Positions 26,532-35,767 are shown, counted from the first letter of the stretch. The stretch: 64,000 nt of DNA from Candidatus Scatomonas pullistercoris (GCA_018713515.1 DVOO01000027.1:90142-154141); one strand, 5' to 3'. The notes: generated by a model not told the origin, from the letters alone. A program made the numbers and translations.

Positions 26532-26585
26532 AAAAAACTGTGCCCGTGAAGTCATCCCCTGTACTGACTGCGGGCACAGTTTTTT
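26532..26585. terminator. Bidirectional terminator between symporter and M20 genes
   Basis: AAAAAACTGTGCCCG and CGGGCACAGTTTTTT form a strong stem with A and T tracts on both sides, so it works for both convergent genes. Confidence 0.92.
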
Positions 26586-26590
26586 ATGTC

Positions 26591-27865
26591 TTAATCCAGC
26601 AGGATCCTGCTGTAAAATTCAGCCATAACGGCCAGAACTTCTTCATCAAAATCAAATTCCGGCTGATGGTGTTCCGCGGACAGAGGCGTTCCGAACAGAA
26701 AATAAGCGGCCTCCCCGCCCTGCTCCTGCAGGCGGCCCATAAGCTCAGCCGCATCCTCAGAAGCTCCAAATACCCCTGTCGTCCGGTATACGCATCCGGG
26801 GCCCATGCTCTCCGCCGCCCTCCGGCATTTCTCCGCCAGAGCAGGGCTGCTGGCCGCCGTCCTGCTCTCTCCCTGCTCCAGAAATTCACAGGCAGTGCCG
26901 TACATTGCCGCCGAGGCCCGGGCTACTCTTTCCAGAGAGTCTTTCATATACTGGTTGACTTCGCTGGTCTCCCCTCTCGTCTCCGCCTCCAGCCGGGCTT
27001 CGCCGGCAATGATATTCCTCCCGCTTCCCCCGCTGAACCGCCCGATATTAATTCTCCCCTCTCCCCGGCCGCTCCTGGATATGGCGTAGGCATTTACCGT
27101 GCAGACGGCCGCGGCCAGCAGGGCATTCCTGCCCTGTTCCGGTGCCTTTGCGGCGTGGGAGGGCTTTCCATGAAAAAGGATATCCAGCTTGGTGGTAGCC
27201 AGAAAACCCCCGGAACAGGCCGTGATGTTTCCCAGCCGCTTTTCTCCCATGCCAATATGGCCGCAGTAGAGCTCGTCCGCCCCCTCCAGCCATCCCTTCT
27301 CCGTCAGGGACCGGGCGCCGCGGCAGCCCTCCTCCGCCGGCTGAAACAGCAGACGAATCTCTCCCCGGATTTTATCCCTGTTTTTTTCCAGGATTTCCGC
27401 CAGGCCAAGGCCCGCTGCCATGTGGCCATCGTGGCCGCAGGCATGCATAATACCTGCATGGCGTGAAAGATAATCCCGGTTTTTTTCCGTCTCTGCCTCC
27501 TCAACGGGCAGCGCGTCCATATCAAACCGCAGTACCCGGACCGGTCCGGGAAATTTTCCCTTCAGGATTCCTGCTACGGCTGTGCGCCCGGAACCGATTC
27601 TCTCCATAATCAGCTTCGGCACCCCTTCTGACAGAGCTCTTTGTTCACAGGCTTCCAGATAGGCGGCGGACGGAAGGCCCATCCGGGCATCGGAACAACA
27701 GGCCGCGTTTCCCGTATATACCTGGAATCCGTTTTTTTCCAGTTCGCCCGCTGCTCTCCAGGCTGTCCGGTACTCCGTCCAGGCGGTTTCCGGATATCTG
27801 TGGAACTCTCTCCTGAGATTTTTCATTTTTTTCTTCAAATCTTCCGTTACATATGTGTACTGCAT
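26591..27865 (-). CDS. M20-family amidohydrolase (aminobenzoyl-glutamate/amino-acid hydrolase type)
   Basis: 424 aa. A zinc-dependent amidohydrolase fold with metal-site signatures RFDMDALPVEE, MHACGHDGHMA and QPAEEGCRGA, plus the lid-domain HGKPSHAAKAPEQGRNAL. It has the insert seen in AbgA-like proteins (SDARMGLPSAAYLEACE, about 58-75). Family members cleave the amide bond of N-acyl amino acids, hippurate or p-aminobenzoyl-glutamate. It is the last gene of the DUF4358-MBOAT-DHHW operon, 18 bp after the DHHW gene. It might act on an acylated amino acid made or recycled there, but that link is inference. Substrate unassigned. Confidence 0.88.
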   Translation of the reverse strand: MQYTYVTEDLKKKMKNLRREFHRYPETAWTEYRTAWRAAGELEKNGFQVYTGNAACCSDARMGLPSAAYLEACEQRALSEGVPKLIMERIGSGRTAVAGILKGKFPGPVRVLRFDMDALPVEEAETEKNRDYLSRHAGIMHACGHDGHMAAGLGLAEILEKNRDKIRGEIRLLFQPAEEGCRGARSLTEKGWLEGADELYCGHIGMGEKRLGNITACSGGFLATTKLDILFHGKPSHAAKAPEQGRNALLAAAVCTVNAYAISRSGRGEGRINIGRFSGGSGRNIIAGEARLEAETRGETSEVNQYMKDSLERVARASAAMYGTACEFLEQGESRTAASSPALAEKCRRAAESMGPGCVYRTTGVFGASEDAAELMGRLQEQGGEAAYFLFGTPLSAEHHQPEFDFDEEVLAVMAEFYSRILLD

Positions 27866-27883
27866 CTTTCCCTTCCACCTTCT

Positions 27884-28981
27884 TTATCTCATGGATTCGC
27901 TGCTGTTCAGCAGCAGAGTGCTGTACAGAAACAGCACATCCGCGTCCTGAAAATCAGCATAATCTCCGATCAGGCTGCTGTCAATATAACGGATGTCCAC
28001 CAGGGTAATCTCCGAATATCCCTCGGCCAGCAGCGGTGCAAGACTTGACGCAAAGGAATCCCCAAATAAAACCAGTCTCCTCTCCTTTCCGCAGAGAGGA
28101 TTGGCGATCCGGATCACCGGCGCCGCCCCGGAGAGATATACCTCATAGGGATCTCTCCCTTCCAGTTTATCCAGATCATAAACCCCCGAAATTTTTTCTG
28201 TATCCCCACGGCAGACTTCGCACCGGTCAATGATGCTGCTGTGGAGAATAAAAATTTTTTCTCCTTCCATGGGAAGAGCCGCCTGTCCGTAGTAAACCCC
28301 GCGAAAATCCTCCCGGACCTTCTCTGCCCGGTATTCTCCGGGCAGGGCCGTTCCCATGGATCCGGCCAGAAAAGAGGCTACATCAGAAATTTTTTCCTGG
28401 CGCCAGTGCGTATCCGTCCTGTAATAATCTTCCGGAGATAAAAAGCCTGTAAGATCCAGGTATTCCGCGAAATCCATTTTTCCCTTCATAATCGAAAAAA
28501 GTTCCGGATAATCCATGGCAGGATATCCCCCTTCTTCCGCCAGATAGTAGTTCTTGTCTGGAATTACCGAGAAATATACCCTGTCCGTTTTTCCCCGGAT
28601 GTACCGCTCATACAGGCTTTTCAGTTTTTCCGCCGCTGCTTCCACCGAAGATCTGTCCAAAGGATACTCTATTTCCGCGGCAAATCCCTCCTGCAGGTAG
28701 ATTCCGTGATTGTCCATCTGCCCGAACAGATAAAAGGCCGACAGGGACTGCAGGGTCCGGAAGGAATCTCTGGCCGGAAACTGATCCAGACTGTACGCTT
28801 CAAAGTCTGAGGCGAATTTTCCGGACAGAATGGACCGTCTGCTGAGCTCCGGAAATTCTGCCAGCTTTCGTCTCTCACTGAACGAAATTTCTCCATCCGG
28901 CTTCAGCCAGCAAAAAACCGACAGAAAAAGCCAGGCCCCCGCCACAAGAAGCAGCCCCGGCGCAAAGGGTCTTTTTTTCAA
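27884..28981 (-). CDS. DHHW-motif, SGNH-hydrolase-like exported protein (AlgJ/AlgX-like)
   Basis: 365 aa. One N-terminal membrane helix (LLLVAGAWLFLSVFCWL) with the rest outside. The motif TDTHW (Asp190, His192, Trp193) and LVLFGDSF (307-310, Ser309) correspond to the catalytic His/Asp and Ser of the DHHW/AlgX-type O-acyltransferase group. AlgJ/AlgX proteins pass acyl groups to polymers outside the cell together with an MBOAT protein. That partner is 11 bp upstream here. The polymer (capsule, teichoic acid or other glycan) cannot be told from this window. Confidence 0.85.
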   Translation of the reverse strand: MKKRPFAPGLLLVAGAWLFLSVFCWLKPDGEISFSERRKLAEFPELSRRSILSGKFASDFEAYSLDQFPARDSFRTLQSLSAFYLFGQMDNHGIYLQEGFAAEIEYPLDRSSVEAAAEKLKSLYERYIRGKTDRVYFSVIPDKNYYLAEEGGYPAMDYPELFSIMKGKMDFAEYLDLTGFLSPEDYYRTDTHWRQEKISDVASFLAGSMGTALPGEYRAEKVREDFRGVYYGQAALPMEGEKIFILHSSIIDRCEVCRGDTEKISGVYDLDKLEGRDPYEVYLSGAAPVIRIANPLCGKERRLVLFGDSFASSLAPLLAEGYSEITLVDIRYIDSSLIGDYADFQDADVLFLYSTLLLNSSESMR

Positions 28982-28992
28982 AGAATCACCTC

Positions 28993-30396
28993 CTAAAACC
29001 GGAAATACAAAAAGGGATGGAAGGAACCGTCAACCAGATAGGCTGTACACAGAAGCAGAACCGCGATCAGAAGCACCGGCTCCGCAGCCCCCAGGATGCG
29101 TCCCATCCCCCTTCTGTCTCTGATTTTTTTGTACAAAATCTTTACCGCCGGCGTGCAGCCTGTCAGTCCCAGGATCAGAATTCCGCCAAAGCTCCTGAGA
29201 TAATAGACGGACGGTCCGGTAGCGGCCGGAAGGCCTCCTGCTCCGAAAAGACATCCCACATCCCGGAAAACGTCAGAAACAGACGGTCCGCGAAAAATCA
29301 CAAAACTTACCGTCACAAAGAAAAAGGGATAAATCCATGCGGCCGCCGCCGGAATTTTCTCCAGATATTTTCCATACCACAATTTTTCCGCAGCTATCAA
29401 TCCCGCAAAAAACAATCCCCAGAGCACAAAATTCCAGGCGGCTCCATGCCAAAGCCCTGTCAGAATCCAAACAATCAGAAGATTGCGGAGCCATTTTCCC
29501 TTCCCGTTCCTGCTTCCCCCCAGAGGAATATACACATAATCCCGGAACCATCCTCCCAGTGTCATGTGCCACCGCCTCCAGAATTCAGCCGCGCTGCGGG
29601 AAACAAAGGGATACCGGAAATTTTCCGGAAATGAAAATCCCAGAATCCGCCCCAGCCCGATGGCCATATCGCTGTATCCGGAAAAATCATAGTAAACATA
29701 CAGCGCGAACGCAGCCGCGTACATCCAGTAAAACAGAAGCGATTTTTCCTCCGTCTGCTGAAAAATCTCACAGAGCCGGTACAGCTGGTCGGCTAGCAGC
29801 ACCTTTTTCCCAAGCCCTGCAAGAAATCTGCGGATGCCCCCGTAAATCTGTTCCGGATCCGTCTCTCTCTCCCTAAGCTGCGCGGAAACTTCCGGAAAGC
29901 GGACAATGGGTCCGGCAATCAGCTGCGGAAACATGGATACGTAGCAGGCAAAACGAAGAAGATTTTTTTCTGCCGGAAACCTTTCCCAATACACATCCAG
30001 AACGTAGCTGAGAATCTGGAATGTGTAAAAACTGATTCCCACAGGCAGAGCAATGTGGAGAACCGGAACCGGAAGGCCCGTAACCTTTCGGATACTGTCC
30101 GCAAAAAATCCCGCGTACTTAAACCAGGCCAGCATTCCCAGGGATAATAAGACGGACAGAACAAGAACACATTTCCGGCTCCTTCTTTCTCTGCACTGCT
30201 CCATAAGAACCGCGGCTCCGTAGCCCAGGGCTATGAAAAGTCCCATCAGCAGCAGGAACCGCGGCTCTCCATAGCCGTAGAAAAAGAGACTGGCTAAAAG
30301 CAGCACCGCGTTCTTTGCTTTTTTGGGAACCAGAAAATATACCAGCAGCACCGCAGGCAGAAAATAGTAAAGAAATGGAATGCTTGAAAAAACCAT
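28993..30396 (-). CDS. MBOAT-family membrane O-acyltransferase (AlgI/DltB-like)
   Basis: 467 aa with about 10-12 membrane helices. MBOAT signatures are FPQLIAGPIVRF, FWRRWHMTLGGWFRDYVYIPLGG (conserved H) and GLWHGAAWNFVLWG (catalytic His). It should move acyl groups across the membrane for O-acylation of an exported polymer, as AlgI and DltB do. The absence of dltA/C genes and the DHHW partner favour the AlgI-type role. It is 7 bp after the DUF4358 lipoprotein gene and 11 bp before the DHHW gene, clearly one operon. Confidence 0.93.
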   Translation of the reverse strand: MVFSSIPFLYYFLPAVLLVYFLVPKKAKNAVLLLASLFFYGYGEPRFLLLMGLFIALGYGAAVLMEQCRERRSRKCVLVLSVLLSLGMLAWFKYAGFFADSIRKVTGLPVPVLHIALPVGISFYTFQILSYVLDVYWERFPAEKNLLRFACYVSMFPQLIAGPIVRFPEVSAQLRERETDPEQIYGGIRRFLAGLGKKVLLADQLYRLCEIFQQTEEKSLLFYWMYAAAFALYVYYDFSGYSDMAIGLGRILGFSFPENFRYPFVSRSAAEFWRRWHMTLGGWFRDYVYIPLGGSRNGKGKWLRNLLIVWILTGLWHGAAWNFVLWGLFFAGLIAAEKLWYGKYLEKIPAAAAWIYPFFFVTVSFVIFRGPSVSDVFRDVGCLFGAGGLPAATGPSVYYLRSFGGILILGLTGCTPAVKILYKKIRDRRGMGRILGAAEPVLLIAVLLLCTAYLVDGSFHPFLYFRF

Positions 30397-30403
30397 ATTT
30401 TAA

Positions 30404-30925
30404 CTACAGCTCAAAAGCCAGCTCGCCGCCGCAGACTGTCCGGAAGGCATCTGTGATCTCTTCTGCAGTCACGGACTCTGAAAGCTCCGAAGACACCATG
30501 ATGAGCAGAGCCACATCTCCGTATCCGGAAACCTCCCTGTCATCCGCCTGGACACAGATCCATTTGGCCGGGTCAATTCCTTCCTGCATTTCCCTTGCCA
30601 CAGTTTCCGTATCTGCACTGTCCTCTACCCGAACCAGGACCAGAGAATAGGCCTGGGCGCTGATCATGGCCTCAGATACGGCTGCTTCTTCGATGCCCTC
30701 GGCACTGTCCAGGCCGGTATTGTACTTTAAGGCGCCGGCATCCCCCAGATCTACCTCCATGGTAGCCGTGCCGATACCCGGATCCTTCTGCTCGTAAATC
30801 AGATCTATAATCTCGGAAAGTGTTTTTCCCTCCAGAGCCGTCTGCTCCTTATCCGCGCCTCTGCATCCCGCAAAAACCAGAGAAACCGTCAGGCAGACCG
30901 CTGCTGCCGCTGTCACTTTTTTCAT
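30404..30925 (-). CDS. DUF4358 lipoprotein
   Basis: 173 aa. Signal peptide with lipobox-like VFAGC; Cys21 is the likely lipidation site. DUF4358 body with ISAQAYSLVLVRV and DPAKWICVQADDREVSGYGDVALLIMV, the latter in two short pieces. The family is of unknown function and often sits with MBOAT/DHHW genes in Lachnospiraceae. The ATG at 30925 follows GAGGAGG; a start at 30988 would read back into the promoter. First gene of the four-gene acylation operon. Confidence 0.82.
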   Translation of the reverse strand: MKKVTAAAAVCLTVSLVFAGCRGADKEQTALEGKTLSEIIDLIYEQKDPGIGTATMEVDLGDAGALKYNTGLDSAEGIEEAAVSEAMISAQAYSLVLVRVEDSADTETVAREMQEGIDPAKWICVQADDREVSGYGDVALLIMVSSELSESVTAEEITDAFRTVCGGELAFEL

Positions 30926-30978
30926 ATTGTTTTCCTCCTCATTTTGTATATCCCGGGCACCCGGATATATCTCTGAGA

Positions 30979-31007
30979 ATTTTATCACAGATGCCGGCCG
31001 GGGACAA
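30979..31007 (-). promoter_or_regulatory. Promoter of the DUF4358-MBOAT-DHHW-M20 operon
   Basis: Minus strand TTGTCC (plus GGACAA, 31002-31007), 17 bp, TAAAAT (plus ATTTTA, 30979-30984). Confidence 0.6.
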
Positions 31008-31048
31008 CGGGGATCTTTCTTTTTCAGCCCATGCAGGGCAAAAATAAA

Positions 31049-31079
31049 GGGCGGCCTGAATTCTTTTTTCAGACCGCCC
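31049..31079 (-). terminator. Terminator of the parA-to-DUF3881 operon
   Basis: GGGCGGCCTG and CAGACCGCCC pair (with a G-U in the minus-strand RNA), followed on the minus strand by TTTATTTTT. It lies just after the DUF3881 stop. Confidence 0.85.
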
Positions 31080-31086
31080 CCGTTAC

Positions 31087-31962
31087 TTAAAAATTAATCA
31101 ATCCCTGGAGCCATACAACTCCTTTAAATCTTCTTCCTGTCTCCGGAATTCCCATCAGATCCCTCTCATTAATACAGACATCCAGGGGAATATCATTCGT
31201 AAGAAGTCCAAGCTGATACATTTTCTCTCCTGTTACCGTATTCAGCGTTGTATTGCACTCCGTGATTTCTCCCATCAGACTGTACTGATCGCATTCAATT
31301 CCGTAAGGCATCAGATACGTGTCCACAATAGAATACACATCTTCATGCTGGATCCTTCTGGAAATCATGGTATAAATATCAATATCTTCCATGGTAAGGC
31401 TTTCCATGGCCTCCTCATCCCCGTTTCTGGCAGCAGCCAGAAGGGAATTTCTCTGCTGGGACTGCTTTTTGTCTGCTTCTATCTGTTTTACATTTTTATT
31501 CAGAGGAAGCAGGATCGTTCCCGAAGCCGCCAGCCCGGAGAGTGAAAGGGAAGTATTCAGTTCTCTGAGCATCCCGTTCTGCCTTACATTCAGATAATCG
31601 CCGGCATTCAGCAGGTAAAAGATCAGCGAAATTCCCACCCGCATGTCATCGCATGCCCCTGCGAAAGATTCTTTACCGGCATGGCGTTCCACTACGATTT
31701 CTTCATAGGAAGTAATCTGGGAGCCTGCATAATAAGGAAAGTAATATTCCATGCGAAATCTATTTTTCTCATCGTACTCGCCGCAGACAGTGATGCCGCA
31801 GTCATAGCCGAATTCCTTGGAAATTTCCGCAAACATCCGGCCCTCTTCGTTTTCTACAATTTTTTTTCTGTCATAGTGATCCACCACATCAGCCAGCAGT
31901 TTATCCAGATCACTTTTTCGCTTTAAATTGGAAAATCCCACAGATTTTAAATATTTATGCAT
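31087..31962 (-). CDS. DUF3881 family protein
   Basis: 291 aa, soluble, no signal peptide. It matches the DUF3881 family found in Lachnospiraceae next to serS and parAB: LKSVGFSNLKRKSDLDKLL at the N-terminus and VYSIVDTYLMPYGIECDQYS near the C-terminus. Function unknown. It is 54 bp after serS, the last gene before the terminator, and starts with GGGAGGCG. Confidence is in the gene and family, not in a role. Confidence 0.85.
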   Translation of the reverse strand: MHKYLKSVGFSNLKRKSDLDKLLADVVDHYDRKKIVENEEGRMFAEISKEFGYDCGITVCGEYDEKNRFRMEYYFPYYAGSQITSYEEIVVERHAGKESFAGACDDMRVGISLIFYLLNAGDYLNVRQNGMLRELNTSLSLSGLAASGTILLPLNKNVKQIEADKKQSQQRNSLLAAARNGDEEAMESLTMEDIDIYTMISRRIQHEDVYSIVDTYLMPYGIECDQYSLMGEITECNTTLNTVTGEKMYQLGLLTNDIPLDVCINERDLMGIPETGRRFKGVVWLQGLINF

Positions 31963-32016
31963 TTCTGGCGCCTCCCTTCTGACTGTTTGCTTCAGTCTTT
32001 CAACGCCGCGGGGCTA

Positions 32017-33303
32017 TTACTTAGAAGGTACCAGCTTCTCTTTTCCGCCCATGTACGGACGCAGAACAGCCGGTATATTTACAGATCCATCCGCATTCAG
32101 ATTATTTTCCAGGAAAGCAATCAGCATACGGGGCGGAGCGACCACTGTATTATTTAATGTATGCGCCAGATACTTGCCATTTTCTCCCTGAATCCGGATT
32201 TTCAGTCTTCTGGCCTGGGCATCGCCCAGATTGGAGCAGCTTCCCACTTCAAAATACTTCTTCTGGCGGGGAGACCATGCCTCCACATCGCAGGATTTTA
32301 CCTTCAGATCCGCAAGATCTCCCGAACAGCATTCCAGCGTTCTCACCGGAATATCCAGGGAACGGAACAGATCCACTGTATTTTTCCACAATTTATCATA
32401 CCAGATTTTGCTTTCCTCCGGTCTGCAGACAACAATCATCTCCTGTTTTTCAAACTGATGGATCCGGTATACGCCTCTTTCCTCCAGCCCATGCGCTCCT
32501 TTTTCCTTCCGGAAACAGGGAGAATAGCTGGTATATGTCAGCGGCAGCTGCTCCTCCGGTACAATCTGGTCGATAAATTTTCCAATCATGGAGTGCTCGC
32601 TGGTTCCGATCAGATACAGATCCTCTCCCTCAATCTTATACATCATGGCTTCCATCTCCGCGAAGCTCATAACTCCCGTCACCACATCGCTGCGGATCAT
32701 AAAGGGCGGCACACAGTAAGTAAATCCTCTGTCAATCATAAAATCCCGGGCATATGTGATAACAGCTGAATGAAGCCGGGCAATATCTCCCATCAGATAA
32801 TAGAATCCATTGCCTGCCACTCTTCTGGCGCTGTCCAGATCGATGCCGCTGAAGGATTCCATAATTTCCGTATGGTATGGAATCTCAAAATCCGGAACAA
32901 CGGGATCGCCAAACTTCTCAATCTCCACATTCTCACTGTCGTCTTTACCGATCGGTACAGACGGATCGATCATCTGAGGAATGACCATCATCCTCTTTTT
33001 AATTTCTTCCTCCACTTCCTTCTCGCGGGCGGAAAGCTCGTCAATTCTCTCTCCGAAGGAAGATACCTTTTTCTTTACTTCTTCTGCTTCGTCTTTCTTC
33101 CCCTGGCCCATCAGCTTTCCGATTTCTTTGGAAATTTTATTTTTTTCAGCCCGGAGCGCTTCCACTTCCTGCTTAATTTCTCTGTTTTCTTTATCCAGCG
33201 CAATCACTTCATCCACCAGTGGCAGCTTGCTGTCCTGAAATTTATTGCGGATGTTCTGCTTTACTGCCTCCGGATTTTCTCTTACAAACTTTATATCTAA
33301 CAT
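32017..33303 (-). CDS. serS: Serine--tRNA ligase
   Basis: 428 aa class II synthetase that charges tRNA-Ser (and tRNA-Sec where present). The N-terminal long antiparallel coiled coil spans about 30-100 (QEVEALRAEKNKISKEIGK). Motif 2 is VYRIHQFEKQEM; motif 3 is AHTLNNTVVAPPRMLIAFLE. ATG with AGGAGG. It sits inside the parA-parB-DUF4446-serS-DUF3881 operon, 11 bp after DUF4446, with no T-box of its own. tRNA-Ser(GCT) is near the right edge of the window. Confidence 0.97.
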   Translation of the reverse strand: MLDIKFVRENPEAVKQNIRNKFQDSKLPLVDEVIALDKENREIKQEVEALRAEKNKISKEIGKLMGQGKKDEAEEVKKKVSSFGERIDELSAREKEVEEEIKKRMMVIPQMIDPSVPIGKDDSENVEIEKFGDPVVPDFEIPYHTEIMESFSGIDLDSARRVAGNGFYYLMGDIARLHSAVITYARDFMIDRGFTYCVPPFMIRSDVVTGVMSFAEMEAMMYKIEGEDLYLIGTSEHSMIGKFIDQIVPEEQLPLTYTSYSPCFRKEKGAHGLEERGVYRIHQFEKQEMIVVCRPEESKIWYDKLWKNTVDLFRSLDIPVRTLECCSGDLADLKVKSCDVEAWSPRQKKYFEVGSCSNLGDAQARRLKIRIQGENGKYLAHTLNNTVVAPPRMLIAFLENNLNADGSVNIPAVLRPYMGGKEKLVPSK

Positions 33304-33314
33304 TTTTCTTCCTC

Positions 33315-33827
33315 CTACACAAATTCTTCTTCTGTTCTGGCCGCCTGCTTTAATGCCCGTATTTCTTCATCACTGAGCATAATATAAGACTCTCCCTTTA
33401 CAATTTCCTTAATATACAGGAAGCAGTTATCTCTGCTGTGAATCGCATTTAAGATAAATCCCGTATTTTCGCTGTCCAGCATAGCCAGGGCAAAACTGAG
33501 TTTTCCTCCCACATCATCAAAGGCATCGTATTTAACAATTCCATACCGGGTAAGGGTCTTTTTATATTTTCTTTTCAGATCCTTAATATCCACCTGATGA
33601 TTTTCTGAAACTTTAGAAAGTCTTTCCATTTCCCGGAATTTCTGAGCAAAAGCTTTTTCCATGGACTGTCCGTCCTTTCCCTTCATAAACAGCCGGTACT
33701 TTTTTGTCAGCCTGCTCAGCCTGACCGACATGCTCACCGTAATAACCGCTGAAATTACAACCAATACAATCAGCAGCAGTACAATAAGCCCGATATCGAT
33801 ACCGGCACTTTCAAACAGATTGCTCAT
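33315..33827 (-). CDS. DUF4446 membrane-anchored protein
   Basis: 170 aa. One N-terminal membrane helix (IGLIVLLLIVLVVISAVI), a coiled-coil-like linker (AFAQKFREMERLSKVSENH), then the compact DUF4446 domain with YDAFDDVGGKLSFALAMLD and YIKEIVKGESYIMLS. The family is found next to parAB in many clostridia; its function is unknown. It lies 14 bp after parB and 11 bp before serS. Confidence 0.88.
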   Translation of the reverse strand: MSNLFESAGIDIGLIVLLLIVLVVISAVITVSMSVRLSRLTKKYRLFMKGKDGQSMEKAFAQKFREMERLSKVSENHQVDIKDLKRKYKKTLTRYGIVKYDAFDDVGGKLSFALAMLDSENTGFILNAIHSRDNCFLYIKEIVKGESYIMLSDEEIRALKQAARTEEEFV

Positions 33828-33841
33828 TTGTATTCTCCCCT

Positions 33842-34768
33842 TTATTTTATTGTCTCAAACAGTTCCAGAATCCGCTCCAGTTCCTCCTGCGAATAATATT
33901 CAATTTCAATTTTTCCCTTTTTTCCCCGTCCTCTGGCAATCGACACCTTTGTGCCGATAATTCCTTTCAATTTTTCCTCCATTTTTTCATAAACTGCGTC
34001 CATCTGCGGATCTTCCGTTTTTTTCCGGACAGGCTTCGGATTCAGAATCTGTTTTACCAGTTTTTCTGTTTCCCGGACACTGAGCTTTTCATCAAAAATT
34101 TTCTGAGCCGTCTGATACTGCAGCTCCGGATCTTCCAGACCAAGCAGCGTCCGCGCATGACCGCTGGATATCATTTCATCCACCAGCATTTTCTGCACTC
34201 TGGCATCCAGTTTCAGAAGACGCATGGAATTGGTTACCGCGGCCCTGCTCTTTGATACCCGTTCCGCTACTTCATCCTGTTTTAAATGAAATTCTTCAAT
34301 CAACCGCTTATAGGCAAATGCTTCTTCAATAGAATTCAAATTTTCTCTCTGAATATTTTCGATAAGAGAAATCTCCATTGCCTCCAGATCCGTAAAATCT
34401 TTAAGTATAACGGGAACCTTTTTTAATCCGGCTATCTTTGCAGCTCTCCATCTTCTCTCTCCCGCTATTATTTCATAATATTTTCCTTTTTTCTGAACCA
34501 GCAGCGGCTGCAGAACGCCAAACTGCCGGATAGATTCAGCCAGCTCCATCAATGCGTCCTCATCAAAATCTTTTCTGGGCTGCTCACTGTTCGGAACAAT
34601 ATCAGAAAGCTTTAATTCCAGCTCACCTGGCTTTTCAACAATTTTTTCCACAACTTTTTCGACAACCTTAACTTCCGGATTCTTTTCTTTTTCAGCTGTC
34701 TGATTTTTCTGCGGGATTAATGTTTCCAGTCCTTTTCCCTTATTTAATCCACCCTTTCTGACACTCAT
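33842..34768 (-). CDS. parB: Chromosome partitioning protein ParB (Spo0J)
   Basis: 308 aa CTP-dependent DNA clamp that loads at parS and spreads, helping origin segregation. The CTP-binding ParB box is GERRWRAAKIAG with ENIQRENLNSIEEA, and the HTH region is QDEVAERVSKSRAAVTNSMRLL. Its ATG overlaps the parA stop (ATGA), so the two are coupled. Two parS sites lie upstream of parA. It may also counteract ParA to license sporulation as Spo0J does, which is family knowledge rather than visible here. Confidence 0.96.
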   Translation of the reverse strand: MSVRKGGLNKGKGLETLIPQKNQTAEKEKNPEVKVVEKVVEKIVEKPGELELKLSDIVPNSEQPRKDFDEDALMELAESIRQFGVLQPLLVQKKGKYYEIIAGERRWRAAKIAGLKKVPVILKDFTDLEAMEISLIENIQRENLNSIEEAFAYKRLIEEFHLKQDEVAERVSKSRAAVTNSMRLLKLDARVQKMLVDEMISSGHARTLLGLEDPELQYQTAQKIFDEKLSVRETEKLVKQILNPKPVRKKTEDPQMDAVYEKMEEKLKGIIGTKVSIARGRGKKGKIEIEYYSQEELERILELFETIK

Positions 34769-35538
34769 TCTTCTTCTTCCTCTCTGTTGATCACTTCTTC
34801 TGCCAGCAGCCGGTAGCTCTCTGCTCCCGCTGATCTGCTGTCATACAAATTAATCGGAAGTCCGTAACTCGGAGCCTCCGCCAGTCTCACATTTCTTGGG
34901 ATAATCGTTTTATATATTTTCTGATTCAGATTATCCTTAACATTTTCCACCACCTGAAGAGAAAGATTTGTTCTTGCATCATACATAGTGAAAACGACCC
35001 CTTCAATTTTCAATTTTGGGTTCAGTCTCTCCTGTACCAGTTCGATGGTATGAAGCAGCTGAGCCAGCCCTTCCAGAGCATAATATTCACACTGAATAGG
35101 AACCAGGACTGTATCAGCCGTGGTAAGAGCGTTGATTGTCAGCATATTCAGAGAAGGCGGGCAATCAATGATAATAAAATCATAATCAGCTCTCACCGTA
35201 TCAATATTCTCTTTTAATATGTACTCTTTGTTATCAATCCCTATCAATTCAATCTCTGCGCCTGCGAGATCTACATTGGAGGGAAGGAGATCCTGATTCT
35301 GAAACTCCAGATGAATCAGACATTCTTCCAGGGCGCATTCTCCGATTAAAAGCTCATAAACCGTCTTTTCCAGTTCGTTTTTTTCAATTCCCAATCCGCT
35401 TGTAGTATTTCCCTGGGGATCAATATCAATCGTAAGCACTTTTTTACCCATTTCAGCCAGACAAGCCGACAGATTTATCGCTGTTGTAGATTTTCCCACA
35501 CCGCCTTTTTGGTTTGCAATCGCTATTGTTCTTCCCAA
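34765..35538 (-). CDS. parA: Chromosome partitioning ATPase ParA (Soj)
   Basis: 257 aa with a deviant Walker A KGGVGKST right at the N-terminus, DIDPQGNTTSGLG and IIDCPPSLNMLTINAL. ATP-dependent DNA binding that works with ParB on origin positioning and, in relatives, modulates DnaA. The TTG at 35538 (AAAGGAG, 8 nt) gives the standard GRTIAIANQKGG start. An ATG-less extension to 35565 was set aside. The promoter -10 is TATAAT (plus ATTATA 35581-35586) with a weak -35, close to the parS sites. Confidence 0.95.
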   Translation of the reverse strand: MGRTIAIANQKGGVGKSTTAINLSACLAEMGKKVLTIDIDPQGNTTSGLGIEKNELEKTVYELLIGECALEECLIHLEFQNQDLLPSNVDLAGAEIELIGIDNKEYILKENIDTVRADYDFIIIDCPPSLNMLTINALTTADTVLVPIQCEYYALEGLAQLLHTIELVQERLNPKLKIEGVVFTMYDARTNLSLQVVENVKDNLNQKIYKTIIPRNVRLAEAPSYGLPINLYDSRSAGAESYRLLAEEVINREEEEE

Positions 35539-35616
35539 AATCTTTTCTCCTTTCACAGGCACCAAAAGTGCTACCCTTAGATTATAGCATTCTTCTTATT
35601 AAATGGCTACTGGAAA

Positions 35617-35632
35617 TGTTTCACGTGAAACA
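35617..35632. promoter_or_regulatory. parS site 1
   Basis: TGTTTCACGTGAAACA, a perfect 16-bp match to the Firmicute parS palindrome, 80 bp upstream of parA. It lies close to the parA promoter. Confidence 0.97.
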
Positions 35633-35659
35633 TTTTCTACATTATATCTAAATTCAAGA

Positions 35660-35675
35660 TGTTTCACGTGAAACA
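35660..35675. promoter_or_regulatory. parS site 2
   Basis: A second perfect TGTTTCACGTGAAACA. The palindrome extends to 26 bp (35655-35680) with flanking CAAGA and TCTTG. Centre-to-centre distance to site 1 is 43 bp. Confidence 0.97.
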
Positions 35676-35708
35676 TCTTGTTAATTCGCCGTCTTAAGAG
35701 AAAAGGCA

Positions 35709-35737
35709 TTGTAACAGATTCCCATTTCGATTATAAT
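35709..35737 (+). promoter_or_regulatory. Promoter of the alpha/beta hydrolase gene
   Basis: TTGTAA (35709-35714), 17 bp, TATAAT (35732-35737). It starts 34 bp from parS site 2 and diverges from parA. Confidence 0.7.
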
Positions 35738-35767
35738 AGAAATATGATTTTTCCAGGAGGATTTTCT

